From Chara braunii (lineage: Eukaryota > Streptophyta > Charophyceae > Charales > Characeae), in contig BFEA01000807.1 in the NCBI GenBank assembly GCA_003427395.1, positions 92,983 to 130,472 on the forward strand: a stretch of DNA of 37,490 nucleotides, written 5' to 3'. This document shows positions 19,450 to 28,968 of the stretch, in pieces. Positions within the stretch are counted from its first letter, which is position 1; every line of letters begins with the position of its first letter. The position numbers and the translations under genes are program-made. The notes under the pieces are model-generated. The model was not told the DNA's origin, did no database searches, and saw only the letters and a program-made list of their open reading frames with translations.

Positions 19450-20298
19450 ACGGAAGAACATCCGCCCATTAGCGGCGCTCCTTACCGATACTCGCCAGCT
19501 CAAAGAGCAGCCGCTTTTCAGCGGATTAAAGAGTTCGAAGCTAAATGATGGATCGAACCCGCTATAGGTCCATGGTCTTTTCCTGTAGTAATCGTGCCTA
19601 AAAAGGCCGTAGGGATTCGCATTTGTATTGATTATCGAACCCGCTATAGGTCCATGGTCTTTTCCTGTAGTAATCCTGTGTACCCCCTCCCCCGGATTGA
19701 TGAGTTGTTGGATGCGATTGGGAGTGCCCGATTTTTCCGTAAGTTTGATGTTCGCCATGGGTTCCATCATCTTCTTGTCCGAGAAGAAGATCGTCTGAAA
19801 ACGGCGTTTGTGTTTTTCGAAGGTACGTGGCAGTGGATTCGATGTCCGATGGGTATCTGCAAGGCCCCCGCGACCTTTCAGCGAGCCATGAATATGGCTT
19901 TTCAGAATTTCGTGCGGAAAACTCGTTTGGCGCAAAGCATCATCAACTACTGCGTGATTGTGTATATGGATGACATTCTGGTATACTCGAGTTCCTACGA
20001 GGGACACGTACAGCACATAGAGTGGGCTCTGCATGCGTTACGAGATGCGGGTTTCAAAGTGGCACTTGAGAAGTGTCAGTTTTTCCTTACCACCATTTCC
20101 TTCTTAGGACACGTGGTAACAGACAAAGGGCTCCAACCGGAGCCGCAGAAGGTGGCAGTTGTCAGGGATGCGTCGGTGCCTACGACTATCACGCAAGTTC
20201 GCGCCTTTTTGGGCCTGGCCTCGTACTAGCAAAGATTTATCAAGGGCTTCGCGGCGATTGCGGGACCCCTCACAAATCTGTTGCGCAAAGATTAGACG
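19450..20298 (+). pseudogene. pol: Reverse transcriptase domain (broken)
   Basis: The RNA-dependent DNA polymerase of the element. Motifs in order: PYRYSPAQRAAAFQRIKE; IEPAIGPWSFPVVIVPKK; CIDYR; YPLPRIDELLD; KFDVRHGFHHLLVREEDRLK (palm Asp); MGICKAPATFQRAMN; and the catalytic VYMDDILVYSS (YMDD at 19963-19974), then LGHVVTDKGLQPEPQKV and VRAFLGLASY. Stops interrupt the frame at 19546 (TGA), 20227 (TAG) and 20293 (TAG). A 42 bp segment at 19552-19593 is repeated exactly at 19634-19675. It is read in another frame there and replaces the residues normally found between DYR and YPLPR. The domain is otherwise complete, so it was active in the recent past. Confidence 0.93.
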
Positions 20299-20865
20299 TT
20301 GATCTGGACGCCGGAGTGTGATCAAGCGTTTTCGAAACTCAAGGCCGCTCTAATTTCGGCTCCGATCCTTATAAGACCGGATCCCGAAAAACATTTTGTT
20401 CTCATCACTGACTGGCAGCCAGAGGCAATTTCCGCGATCCTTGCCCAGGTGGGATCAAGCGGACTCGAGAGCGTGGTGGAATATGCGTCCAAATCAGTGC
20501 CCGCCTGCAAGCGCAATTACGCCGCTCCAACGGGAGAATGCTACGCAGCTCTCTGGGGAATCAGTCACTTCCGCGCTTACCTGTACGGGCGCAAGTTCAT
20601 TTTGGTAACCGATCATGAGCCTCTGTTGGCTCTGAAGAAATCGAAGGATTACTTTGGCATGATCGGGCGATGGGCAACGGTGCTGCAGAGCATGGACTTT
20701 GACATTCGTCATCGGAAGCACGAGAGACACGGGAATGCGGACGGACTGACACGACTGCACCGACCTCAGAAAGTTCCGAAGAGTGAGGAGGTGATTCCGT
20801 GGAACGAACCCGAACAGGAAATTGGGCCTCGGTACGGCCAAGTGGAGATCTTGTCAAAGCAGTAA
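20299..20865 (+). pseudogene. pol: RNase H domain of Pol
   Basis: Degrades the RNA strand of the RNA/DNA hybrid during reverse transcription. It is continuous in frame with RT apart from the TAG at 20293. It opens with WTPECDQAFSKLKAAL, followed by HFVLITDWQPEAISAILAQ (first catalytic Asp), YASKSVPACKRNYAAPTGE (catalytic Glu), FILVTDHEPLLALKKSK (Asp) and RHRKHERHGNADGLTRLHR, which is the end signature of Gypsy RNase H. All acidic catalytic positions appear intact. The frame ends at TAA (20863); after a ~160 bp stretch the integrase ORF resumes in the same frame. Confidence 0.93.
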
Positions 20866-21028
20866 GTGACACGAGGACTAATTTGTCTGTTCTACCCTCT
20901 CCGCAATTCAGTCTCATCCTTCCTCCTCTGTCATCATAACTACCCCGCCTGCCTCCGCAACCCCTTCATCTCCTACTAATTCTGCCCCTCTCACTTCCTC
21001 AGCTTTCTTTGCCACCCTCCCCAATAAA
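20866..21028 (+). other. Pyrimidine-rich Ser/Pro/Thr linker between RNase H and integrase
   Basis: Frame 2 is open from about 20885 and encodes a Ser/Thr/Pro-rich linker (SHPSSSVIITTPPASATPSS) leading into KFCYFCTC at 21026-21049. It therefore looks like a coding linker carrying the first Cys pair of the zinc finger that continues, in frame 1, in the next ORF. The frame difference implies a small indel between about 21044 and 21073. Confidence 0.5.
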
Positions 21029-22665
21029 TTCTGTTATTTTTGCACGTGTATTGCACGGGTTATCGGGTCGACTGTCATCCTTTCGAAACCGGGTTTGTCG
21101 ATTGGGTAGAATGTGCCATGTGTGTCAATCGTGCGCACAGGGCCTGCGTTCGATATCAGACTAGTAGCAAGGAATGGAGGTGCCCCCTGTGTAGAACGAA
21201 CAAACTCTCCACGGAGGTTCGATTCGAGGCCGCCTGTACGGACGGCCCTGAATACGACGAAAAATACCGACGAGCTGAGGTTTGGACGGTTAAAATTTTA
21301 TTGGCGAAATTAGCGGGATTATCATTGGGACACCTCACCAAACACGACAGACGTAGGGCAACCGAGAGATCTCGGGACTATCCGTGGATCAACGGTCATA
21401 TGGAGAAGCGTAAAACTGACGGATCGGGTTCGTGGTTGACGGTTCCCCATCCATTCCAGAGATATGATTGGATCCGATCGGCTCACGAGGAACAGGCCGC
21501 TCATTTCGCGATACGTGTCACGGAGGCAACTATAGACCAGAACCGATGGTTCTGGTCCAACATACGAGATGATGTCAGATACATTGTCGCCAACTGTCTG
21601 GTCTGTGCCGCTGATCGCGCCCCAATACGGGGACCAAACACGATAGTATCAACAGAAGTAGAGCGCCCATTCCAGCGAGTCAGTATGGACACAACAGATA
21701 TCGACGTGCCACCTGGCCCAAACCGCTGCGAATATTCTATTCTTTTAGTATTAATTGACCATTTTTCCAAGTACATCGAGGTCTATCCCTGTAAGACCCG
21801 CAATGCCGCAGAAATAGCCACGTACATCGATCGGTTCCTCTACACTCATCTAGATACGGAAGAATTTTTAATCGACAATGGGTCCGAATTTAAGGGAGAA
21901 GTAGAGGAACTGCTCGCACGAAGGGGCGTCACGCTCCGACACACGACACCCCACATGTCCCAGTCGAACAGGTTGGCTGAGAATGCCAACCGTATGATTA
22001 AAAATGCCCTTCGCAGGAATTTAATGGCACACGACACGCGCCCGTGGCCCGAGATCGTATATCAGATCGTTGGGATCCACCGAGCCACCCCTCACGAGTC
22101 CACGGGGTTTACCCCTTTCCAGCTTCGTACTAATAGCCTCCCTTGTGTCGACTACCGGGGTAACTCGGAAATTGCCGAAGCAGGGGGTAGAGACACGCGT
22201 GCAGCCCTCAAGGCCAAGGCCAAAAGGTACACCGAATTAATGGAGCGGGCCGTCCCGAAGCTAGTCCGAAAAAGGCAGAGGATGACCGATCTGGCCCACG
22301 GTAGGCAGGTCCATAGCTACGAGGCTCGGAATGGAAATGTTGGGCCCCAACATCGATATAAATTAGGGGACCTAGTGCAAGTACGTAAATGTGCACGCGA
22401 CCGAAAACTCGCTCCCAAATTCTCTAGCTGCTTTCGCGTTGTCGAACTCGGTCCTAACGGTGCCAACACTTTGCACATTGCGCCTGAGGCTAGTGCCAGC
22501 CATAGCTCTGTCCCCATCGTCCGACATACCTCCTACCTTCGTCCTCTTCCTCCCTCTGATCTTCCTCCCCCTTCTTCCTCGGAAAGCGAGGAGAATGGCG
22601 GCGATCTAACTCTTTCTCCACTCTCTCCCTCCTGTCCTTCGTCTTCCTCTCCGACCTCGCCATGA
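21029..22665 (+). pseudogene. pol: Integrase with N-terminal PHD-like zinc finger
   Basis: Inserts element DNA into the genome. N-terminal: WVECAMCVNRAHRAC then WRCPLC (21106-21198), the C-terminal part of a PHD finger; the first Cys pair CYFC is encoded just upstream (21032-21043) in another frame. Next comes the H2C2 zinc domain (HEEQAAHF, then ANCLVCAADR, 21484-21615). The DDE core follows: MDTTDIDVPP, FLIDNGSEFKGEVEELLARR and SNRLAENANRMIKNALRR supply the Asp, Asp and Glu. The C-terminal module reads YKLGDLVQVRK, then KLAPKFSSCFRVVELGPNG, typical of GPY/F. It ends in a Ser/Pro tail. No chromodomain is seen. It is 541 codons with no internal stop from 21040. The start is ambiguous because the N-terminus is frame-broken. 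The last codon overlaps the next ATG as ATGA. Confidence 0.9.
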
Positions 22666-23115
22666 GTTTCATCACGGAGCGAGCTCTTGACGAACAACTG
22701 TTGCAGCCACGTGGCAATATCTCAAAAATTCAGCAAGTTCGCCATCCACGACTTAATACGGATCGTGGGTGTGTGTGCCGCCGCCGCGTTTCGAATCGAA
22801 GGGAGTCCACACACAGTGGTATTGGCGAAAGTAATCGCAGTTCATCGGCGAGCGGCTTTCGGAACGAGCCACGTCACCACGATTGCGACGTTCAGCGGCG
22901 ACATCAGTTAGGTCAATCCACGGTGGCATACCGCGATCTTAACTTCGCTGCGAGAGTGGACGGAGCAGGTGTCTAACGTGTGGCAGCACGGTCTCGCCCG
23001 GCCAGGGCACAATCTCATCCCGACCTTTGCACCGGATCTTGGCAAGATCCGCCGTTCTCCGCGCGAACCTCCGGTTGCGATCCCCACCCTCGTCCCTTTC
23101 CTACGTCCCCAATGA
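22662..23115 (+). pseudogene. ORF3 after pol, unknown function
   Basis: The ATG at 22662 overlaps the integrase TGA (sequence ATGA). It starts MSFITERALDEQLLQ in frame 0. The protein-like sequence then moves to frame 1: HVAISQKFSKFAIHDLIRIV, GVCAAAAFRIEG, a TAG at 22909, then NPRWHTAILTSLREWTEQV and GHNLIPTFAPDLGKI. It ends at TGA 23113. One indel near 22710 and one nonsense change would account for the breaks. I do not recognise the family. The position, between pol and the 3' LTR, is where envelope-like or accessory ORFs sit in other Gypsy elements, but no signal peptide or clear membrane anchor is visible. It could also be chance, though the composition is protein-like. Confidence 0.45.
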
Positions 23116-24056
23116 ACCACGCCGATCCCCTCGCTCCTCTCTCCATCTTCGGTCTCCCCTCTCTTTTCCCCACCTTCTGGCAGTCCGATCTTCATCCTTC
23201 TCTTTCCTTCTCTTTCGAGCCTCTTTCTGTCCTGCTCATTAATCCTGGGCATTGGCGACTGTGGCGCGAAACTTTTGACGAGCTGTCTTTCTGCTTGGCC
23301 CGAGTACAGGTGACGTGGACGCAGACCAGCGAGCATCCTGCGTGGATCGAAAATTTGGAGCTGCTGATCATACAAGCTTGGAGGACTAATGTCGAGGGCG
23401 ATATTCTCGGCTTTCTCTTCGGATCGGTACGGTCGGGCCGCCGCCAGTTGATTGCGCAGGAGTTCATCGCGCCGATCGTGCAATTGGCGGACGATCTCTC
23501 GCCTGACATTTATTCACAAAGTGACGACAACCCTTCTCCGTACGTTCTCGAGCGGTCATTGGATCCGTACCTACAGTGGACGGCGTGCTTGGAGGAGCCC
23601 AGGTACGAAGATACGCTACCCTCACGGTAGGAGTACCTGAAGCCTTATGACATCATCCCTCACACCTTCTATAGCGAGTATAGCGAGGGCGAGCTGAGTG
23701 AAGAGGAAGACGAAGGAACCGGGTCTGAGTGGAAAGCCTTGCCGGAGGAAGCAATGCACACGGGCACGGAGGCGGAAGACCCTGAGGCTGCGCATAGGCG
23801 AGAAGAAATTGCCACCGGGAAGCGCCAGCTGGAGTTCGCCAGCGGAGCAAGCCTGCGCATCGGTAACGATCCGACCAGGAATCCGGAGCCGCCGAAGCCC
23901 GAAGATGGCGACCCCGCAGCCGCCACCCCAAGCACCTCACGACGGAGACGGAGCAGATCCTCCTCCTCCTCCAGTCTCACCCGTCCCCCAGTTCGCCCAC
24001 GTACCGATGCGGGCGATAGGCCTTCGTCCTCGGACGTTATCCCGTCGTCCCCTTGA
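23112..24056 (+). pseudogene. ORF4 after pol, unknown function
   Basis: The ATG at 23112 overlaps the TGA of ORF3 (again ATGA). The frame runs 315 codons to TGA 24054, broken by one TAG at 23628. The N-terminal two-thirds looks globular (LLINPGHWRLWRETFDELSF, then AWIENLELLIIQAWRTNVEG and RRQLIAQEFIAPIVQLADDL). After the stop it turns acidic (EYSEGELSEEEDEG) and then Arg/Ser-rich (SRRRRSRSSSSSSLTRPP). The acidic plus RS-like tail suggests nucleic-acid or chromatin interaction, but that is speculation. No known retroelement domain is recognised. The last 155 bases overlap ORF5 in another frame. Confidence 0.5.
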
Positions 24057-24534
24057 TTTTCTCACCCTCGAACAGATCCGCACCCCCGTCACCTTCCCCC
24101 TCCATCCTTTCCTTCCCCATCTCTTCCGCGATTTCTACTCTACCCGCCTACTCGCTACCGTCTACCCCCACCCATCCCTTCAGCCCGCTGCCCCCATGTT
24201 CTGCTGGCATATCTTGTTGTTCAGCGCTGCATGGGAGCGATGCAACGTGGTAGAAGTCTACTGCGTAGCCACGGGGACAATCCCAGCCTGTCGCCACTTC
24301 GAGCTCTTTCGAGCGGCGCTCCTTCACACCCTCTCCTCCTTCTATCGCAACTACCTCGCTTCCCTCCCTCATAGCAGCGATCACTTTCCTCGCTTCCACC
24401 GGATCATCCGATTTGAGGAGCTTCCGGTGACGGTAGAAGGGATGAATCGCTACCTACCCCCACTTCCTCCCCGTCGTCCCCGTGAGATCCCCTCCATGTA
24501 CCGCCTCTACTGGCCCATTCCAGCTAGGCGGTAG
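23902..24534 (+). CDS. ORF5 after pol, unknown function
   Basis: An intact 210-codon frame from ATG 23902 to TAG 24532. The frame is open further upstream, to about 23698, but that part is antiparallel in character and overlaps ORF4. The N-terminus is Pro-rich (MATPQPPPQAPHDGDGADPP). The remainder is rich in His, Phe and Leu: FPLHPFLPHLFRDFYSTRLL, MFCWHILLFSAAWERCNVVE and FELFRAALLHTLSSFYRNYL. It ends with a Pro/Arg segment. There is no recognised domain and no clear transmembrane helix. It lies just before the assembly gap. It may be an accessory protein of this retrotransposon lineage. Confidence 0.45.
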   Translation, partial: KMATPQPPPQAPHDGDGADPPPPPVSPVPQFAHVPMRAIGLRPRTLSRRPLDFLTLEQIRTPVTFPLHPFLPHLFRDFYSTRLLATVYPHPSLQPAAPMFCWHILLFSAAWERCNVVEVYCVATGTIPACRHFELFRAALLHTLSSFYRNYLASLPHSSDHFPRFHRIIRFEELPVTVEGMNRYLPPLPPRRPREIPSMYRLYWPIPARR

Positions 24535-24559
24535 ATCCCCATCACGTGACTAATCCCCC

Positions 24560-24689
24560 NNNNNNNNNNNNNNNNNNNNNNNNNNNNNNNNNNNNNNNNN
24601 NNNNNNNNNNNNNNNNNNNNNNNNNNNNNNNNNNNNNNNNNNNNNNNNNNNNNNNNNNNNNNNNNNNNNNNNNNNNNNNNNNNNNNNNN
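24560..24689. other. Assembly gap, 130 N
   Basis: A run of 130 unknown bases inside the 3' internal region of the Gypsy element, just after ORF5. Whether its length is measured or arbitrary cannot be told. The end of ORF5 lies outside it. Confidence 1.
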
Positions 24690-25057
24690 TCTTCATCTAA
24701 TTGGCAGGGAAAACGGCACGAATCAGTAAGCTTCGCGAAGATCACTCCATCGACGATGACGTCAACCTACGCTCTGATTCGACGGGCAGCGACAAACTGG
24801 GGTGCAGAGCACACGGAGAACCGACGGACGATGATGGCGTCACCTGGACGACCGTCGATGATTCCAGCAGCACGAGCCAACAAGATCCCCGAAAAGATTG
24901 CAATTGAAGATGGCGTCAACCTGGACTCTGGTTGGATCGATTGTTGATACGCTTGGTTCCTCATGCATCACTCTGTTCTCTCTTTCTCTCTCTGCTCCTC
25001 CACCATAACATGCAATCAGGAAATCGCATAATTTTGGAACCCCATGCGCGTCACATA
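24690..25057 (+). other. 3' untranslated internal region of the Gypsy element
   Basis: Three imperfect copies of a GATG(A/G)CGTCAACCT-type unit, spaced about 78 bp apart (near 24755, 24833 and 24910), then a CT-rich stretch. A polypurine tract is expected just before 25058 but is not evident. Instead the last bases are ATGCGCGTCACATA, which repeat the terminal GCGCGTCACA of the 3' LTR. Confidence 0.6.
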
Positions 25058-25960
25058 TGTGATGAACTACTTCCCGAACCCGTGCTATCTTTCGTACTCT
25101 TTTTTTTTCTTTTGCTTGTATCATACCAACCCCATAAAAACCCCGTTTCGTTTTCTTGATTTCGGGTGCCACGTTTTGCGCCCCCATCTTTCGGAAGCTT
25201 TTACGACTCCCGGGGTCTTCTTTTTATTTTTTGCAATTCAGGAAATACATAGGAATTTACGTGTGCCTTAGCGAGCGCACTGGGAATTGGGACCGGCGGT
25301 TGGGAATTCCGGGATAAGCGGAACTTCGACGTGTCCTTTCTGTGTGTGAATGTTCTCGGTCGCGTTGGGGAAAACTCTCGGAATTTTGTGGGGATACGAA
25401 TAGGCGTAGGACTTTCTTTTCCCGCGTCGCTCTTTCGCGCGCGGATATGGTGATTTCAATTTTGAATTGGTTTAGGACATAGGCAAGCTGTAACTGTTTC
25501 GGTGCCCTTTTTCTCTCTTTTTGTTGACGGCGCCTCGCATGCGAAGCTTTCTCCTCTCTGTCCCCCGCATCGCTCTCTCACGCGCTCCTTTTTCCTTCCC
25601 CCTCCTCTTTCTCTCTCCTCGTAACTGTTTTTTTTTTTTTTTTTCTCTCTCCCGCTCTGCTCTTTGCGCTTCCATTTCTCTTTCTTGATCATCTGAATCT
25701 TTGACCCGTTTTGCGCTACTTCTCGCGCCTTTTCTCTTCTCACCAACGCACGACGCCCGGTCGATCCTTCGATAACTCCCGCTCGCCAATCAGGTACATG
25801 GATCAATAGGATCTTCCTATTGTGCGACGAATCTGATTGGTTGAACCTTGAGTTTCGAGGGATCAACATGGCTTCCGCGGAGCGCTCTCCTCAAAGTCTT
25901 CTCCTCCTGCTTCTCCTCTTTCCCTTCGCTTTCTCCCTCTCCTGTCTCCCTTGCCGCAAC

Positions 25961-25967
25961 TATAAAA
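25961..25967 (+). promoter_or_regulatory. LTR TATA box (3' LTR)
   Basis: TATAAAA in CGCAACTATAAAATCCGCAA, the counterpart of the motif at 14569. If active it would start transcription near 25990 and read out towards 27850 and the flanking DNA. Confidence 0.6.
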
Positions 25968-26574
25968 TCCGCAAGCGCGTCCGCAAAACTCTCGTACGTT
26001 CTCGACTCCCGAGCCAGCTTCCGGGAAGCAGTGGCTAGGTAAAGTGTTTGGTGCGAGTCGGAAAGTCCTGTCGGGCTGACGATAGGCTGGCCGGTTGCGC
26101 GCTTGATCGCCACGATGGACTGTGGGATCCGGGCGAACCGCGTCGAGTTTACGTCGGCGGGGTGACGATCGCGGTGGTGGGAGTTAGCACGCGGCGGCCG
26201 GGATCGTCGGTGCGGGTATGAGGATCGATGATTGGAGTTGAGTGAGTGATTGGCCCGGGGCCATATTGGAATTCACGGCGAATGCGCCTTGTTGTTGCAG
26301 ATCTTTATCTCAGGCGTGATTGTACGGCGGCAACGCCGAACTTCCTCTTTTCGGATCTTGTCATCTTCTATCTCGACATTCCTCCCCCGTCTCCCTCTCT
26401 CTCCTCTATCTTTGAATGATGATGTGTCTCGATGTTTGTCTCTCTCTTGGATGGGAATGAATCTGTGTGCTTTCTTGTGTGAAAGAACTTCTTCCGAAAC
26501 TCTTCCATTAGTTTTCTGGGTAATCCCCAGATGTCGAGGAATTGATCCTCTTGTCTTGTGAACGGTGGATGCGT

Positions 26575-26720
26575 GTGTACAATTTCCTCAGTTGATTTCC
26601 GACCTGTGTACCCTTGTTATTTTTCGCACCTTCCACAGTGAATGTATGTGTACAATTTCCTCGGTTGATTTCCGACCTGTGTACCCTTGTCATTTTTCGC
26701 ACCTTCCACAGTGAATGTAT
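26575..26720. repeat. 73 bp tandem duplication in the 3' LTR
   Basis: Counterpart of 15183-15328: two copies (26575-26647 and 26648-26720) of the GTGTACAATTTCCTC unit. Its presence in both LTRs shows it is part of the element. Confidence 0.95.
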
Positions 26721-26974
26721 GTATGGAAATACTCGCTTTTTTGAATTGATTAGGCGCCGCACTCAACGGGATTTTGTTCGAGAATGCAAGAGTGTTTACA
26801 TCTGTAGTTCTGAATGCACTGCGCATGCCATCTGCCTTATGCTGCACGACATCTGCAGCCGATCTACAAAGCAGCCTCGAGAAATAAGGCGCCTGGGATC
26901 AACACCGCGGTGGCTTACGGAAACCTGAGTCGAGGGTCGGTCCCTCAGTTACATGGATGATCGAGCTGATGAGT

Positions 26975-26978
<4 letters not shown>

Positions 26979-27034
<56 letters not shown>
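26979..27034. repeat. CT microsatellite in the 3' LTR
   Basis: A TCTC run of about 56 bases, counterpart of 15586-15644, upstream of the LTR-encoded ORF. Confidence 0.95.
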
Positions 27035-27039
<5 letters not shown>

Positions 27040-27113
27040 TCGAAAAGGATTGATTGGTGATTGCGCGAGTGTTTTCTCTTGATGACGTCTCAGAATTTTT
27101 GCAATTGATTGAC

Positions 27114-27653
27114 ATGTGGACTGACAAGCACCCTTCGATCGGGCGCCAGCCTCCCGTACCTCCCGTATCAACACAACGTTTTCCCTACAACGAGGAAAGG
27201 ACACGTGTATGCGAGTGGGACGTACGAGAAACTGTCGCACAGATCGGCGGACGATACTACTTCCCTCCGGCAAACCGTTGTTCAGGGTTCGTAGAGGCCG
27301 GGTTTGTCATCATCGATACGTATTTTCCACCCTACTCGATATTGCTCCCCTTTAACGAGCTGATAGTCATTCCGTGGACAGAAGTGGCGCCCCATTGGCC
27401 TCGAACCCTGTGCACAGAGTGCCAGCGTTTCGATCGCTATGAAGCAAAGGGCTTCCACTACTGAATACGGAGTGAAGCCGATCATAAGGAAAGAGCCACG
27501 CGGCTGAGACCATCCACGTCGGACTCATAACTGACCAGCGAGCGACGACGGGACTTGATACGAAAACGAGACACGCGAAGCGTGCCCAAGCCCTTCCGCT
27601 CTAAACGACGGGCCGTAGCACAGTGGGAAGCTCGACAATACTTTTTGGATTGA
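27114..27653 (+). pseudogene. LTR-encoded ORF, 3' LTR copy (unknown function)
   Basis: The ATG at 27114 opens a 180-codon frame ending TGA at 27651. Internal stops are at 27462 (codon 117) and 27528 (codon 139), both absent from the 5' LTR copy. The first 116 codons are open and include CEWDVRETVAQIGGRYYFPP, then GFVIIDTYFPP and LLPFNELIVIPWTEVAPHWP. Each LTR copy carries private stops while the shared frame is otherwise maintained, so the master element probably encoded a full protein of about 179 residues. The family is not recognised. Two CxxC-like residues in TLCTECQRF could bind metal, but only one pair is seen. Confidence 0.6.
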
Positions 27654-27854
27654 ATTTGGATTTTTCTCTTTTCGCGCCGTGCCCGCGCGCGCATTCAGCG
27701 ACGCGCGAAAGCCCCCGACTTACTTCATCGGACCAACACGGGGGATTTCAGTTCCGTCTGTGTCCCCACACTCAATTTCCAAAAATCCTTGGCACACCCA
27801 TGCCTGCCTCCGAACGAAAGACAGCACAGGGCGTGAGGTTGCGCGTCACAGGCA

Positions 27855-28744
27855 TGCCATGGACTCCGGGAAAAACGGAGGAGGCCGAAAGAAAAACAGA
27901 AAGGGGCCCCACCATGGGCAATCGAAGAGGGTTATTCTTTGGGCCCCAAGTTCCCGTGCGACGAGGCTCGTTCGATTCCGCTTCCACCAGGTCTGGGTCA
28001 TGGCTAGCCCTGGTGCCTGTCACTACTGTTCGGTCCAAGTTCCCCTCGATACCAAGTAGGGGTAATGGTCCTGAGTGCTGGTCACACTGAGGTAGGATAG
28101 TAGAGATAGGGGGCGCGCTAGGAGTATTGACGTGAGGATGGGATGGGTAGGTAGCCTCGTTCCCTCAGGACGACCATGGCTGACCGCTCCTGGCGATCAA
28201 TGTGTGCCTAGTAACCGGCCTCTACAATACCCTGGGCTTTTGAAAAAAAAAGAAAAAAAAAAAGAGAGTGCCCTGCTCTGGCGGGCGTCGGGGACATGGT
28301 GGGCGGCCGTACGGATCCCAAGAAAGGGGGGAGGCGGGTTGGGTTGCAGAAGCGACGCAGGGTTGGGAGGCAGGCATGGTGTATTTCCACATGCTAATGC
28401 TTCCGCACGACCCCACTTGCACGATCATGACCAGCGAAGTGATGCCAGCGTCATCCTGGCAAGAAGGTCAGTCATCCTTCTTTCTCGTGCATCGTCCTAT
28501 TGGGCATTTCCTCTTTTTTCTCCTCTTTTCTTCTCTGCGTCCTGCTGTCTTTCTTCCTGACCTCCTCTTTCTGTATTGTTTCTCGTTCTGGATTCTCCTA
28601 CCTCGTGCACTACCTTTGACTATTCTCCTCCTCCTCCGCTTCTTCCTCTTCCTCTTTTCTACCGATCGTGTACGCTGCCGGCTCTTTGCCTTTCGTCATT
28701 TTGTTCTCGTATGCACATGCCGATGTATGTCTGTACGCGAAGAA

Positions 28745-28747
<3 letters not shown>
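27855..28747. other. Non-coding 3' flank of the Gypsy element
   Basis: Several frames overlap but none is recognisable. An A-rich run (28242-28263) and pyrimidine-rich stretches (28500-28660) dominate. The target duplication GGCA continues directly into TGCCATGG, so the pre-insertion target lay here. Confidence 0.5.
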
Positions 28748-28810
<63 letters not shown>

Positions 28811-28902
28811 GGTCGCAACCATGTGGTCATCTTGTCATTGTTCGGCGTCGCCGTGTTCTTGTTCTTCGTTTTCGGGGGCAAGAGAGAGAGNGTTTTCGGG
28901 GG

Positions 28903-28966
<64 letters not shown>
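28748..28966. repeat. Two GA microsatellites with a single-N join
   Basis: GA tracts at 28748-28808 and 28892-28966 are separated by about 70 unique bases, a short GA run and one N at 28891. The 23 bases before the N (starting GTTTTCGGGGGCAAG) are repeated immediately after it. Long open frames in this region encode only Arg-Glu or Ser-Leu repeats and are not genes. Confidence 0.95.

Positions 28967-28968
<2 letters not shown>

Larger units (their letters stand above)
25058..27850 (+). repeat. 3' LTR
   Basis: Begins TGTGATG (one change from the TGTGACG of the 5' LTR) and ends GCGCGTCACA, followed by the GGCA target duplication. It matches the 5' LTR throughout. It retains the true LTR 3' end that the 5' copy has lost. 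It contains the TATA box (25961-25967), the 73 bp duplication (26575-26720), the CT tract (26979-27034) and the second copy of the LTR ORF. Confidence 0.95.
13667..27854 (+). mobile_element. Complete but decayed Ty3/Gypsy LTR retrotransposon, 14.18 kb, with target duplications
   Basis: The element proper is 13671-27850. It begins TGTGACG and ends CGTCACA, a perfect 7 bp terminal inverted repeat with TG/CA ends. GGCA is duplicated outside (13667-13670 and 27851-27854). Two ~2.8 kb LTRs enclose gag, protease, RT, RNase H, a PHD-like finger plus integrase, and three extra ORFs. RNase H preceding integrase is the Ty3/Gypsy order. Multiple in-frame stops and at least two frameshifts in pol mean this copy is inactive. 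The LTRs are nearly identical over most of their length, so the insertion is not very ancient. A 130 bp gap lies inside the 3' internal region. Confidence 0.95.
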
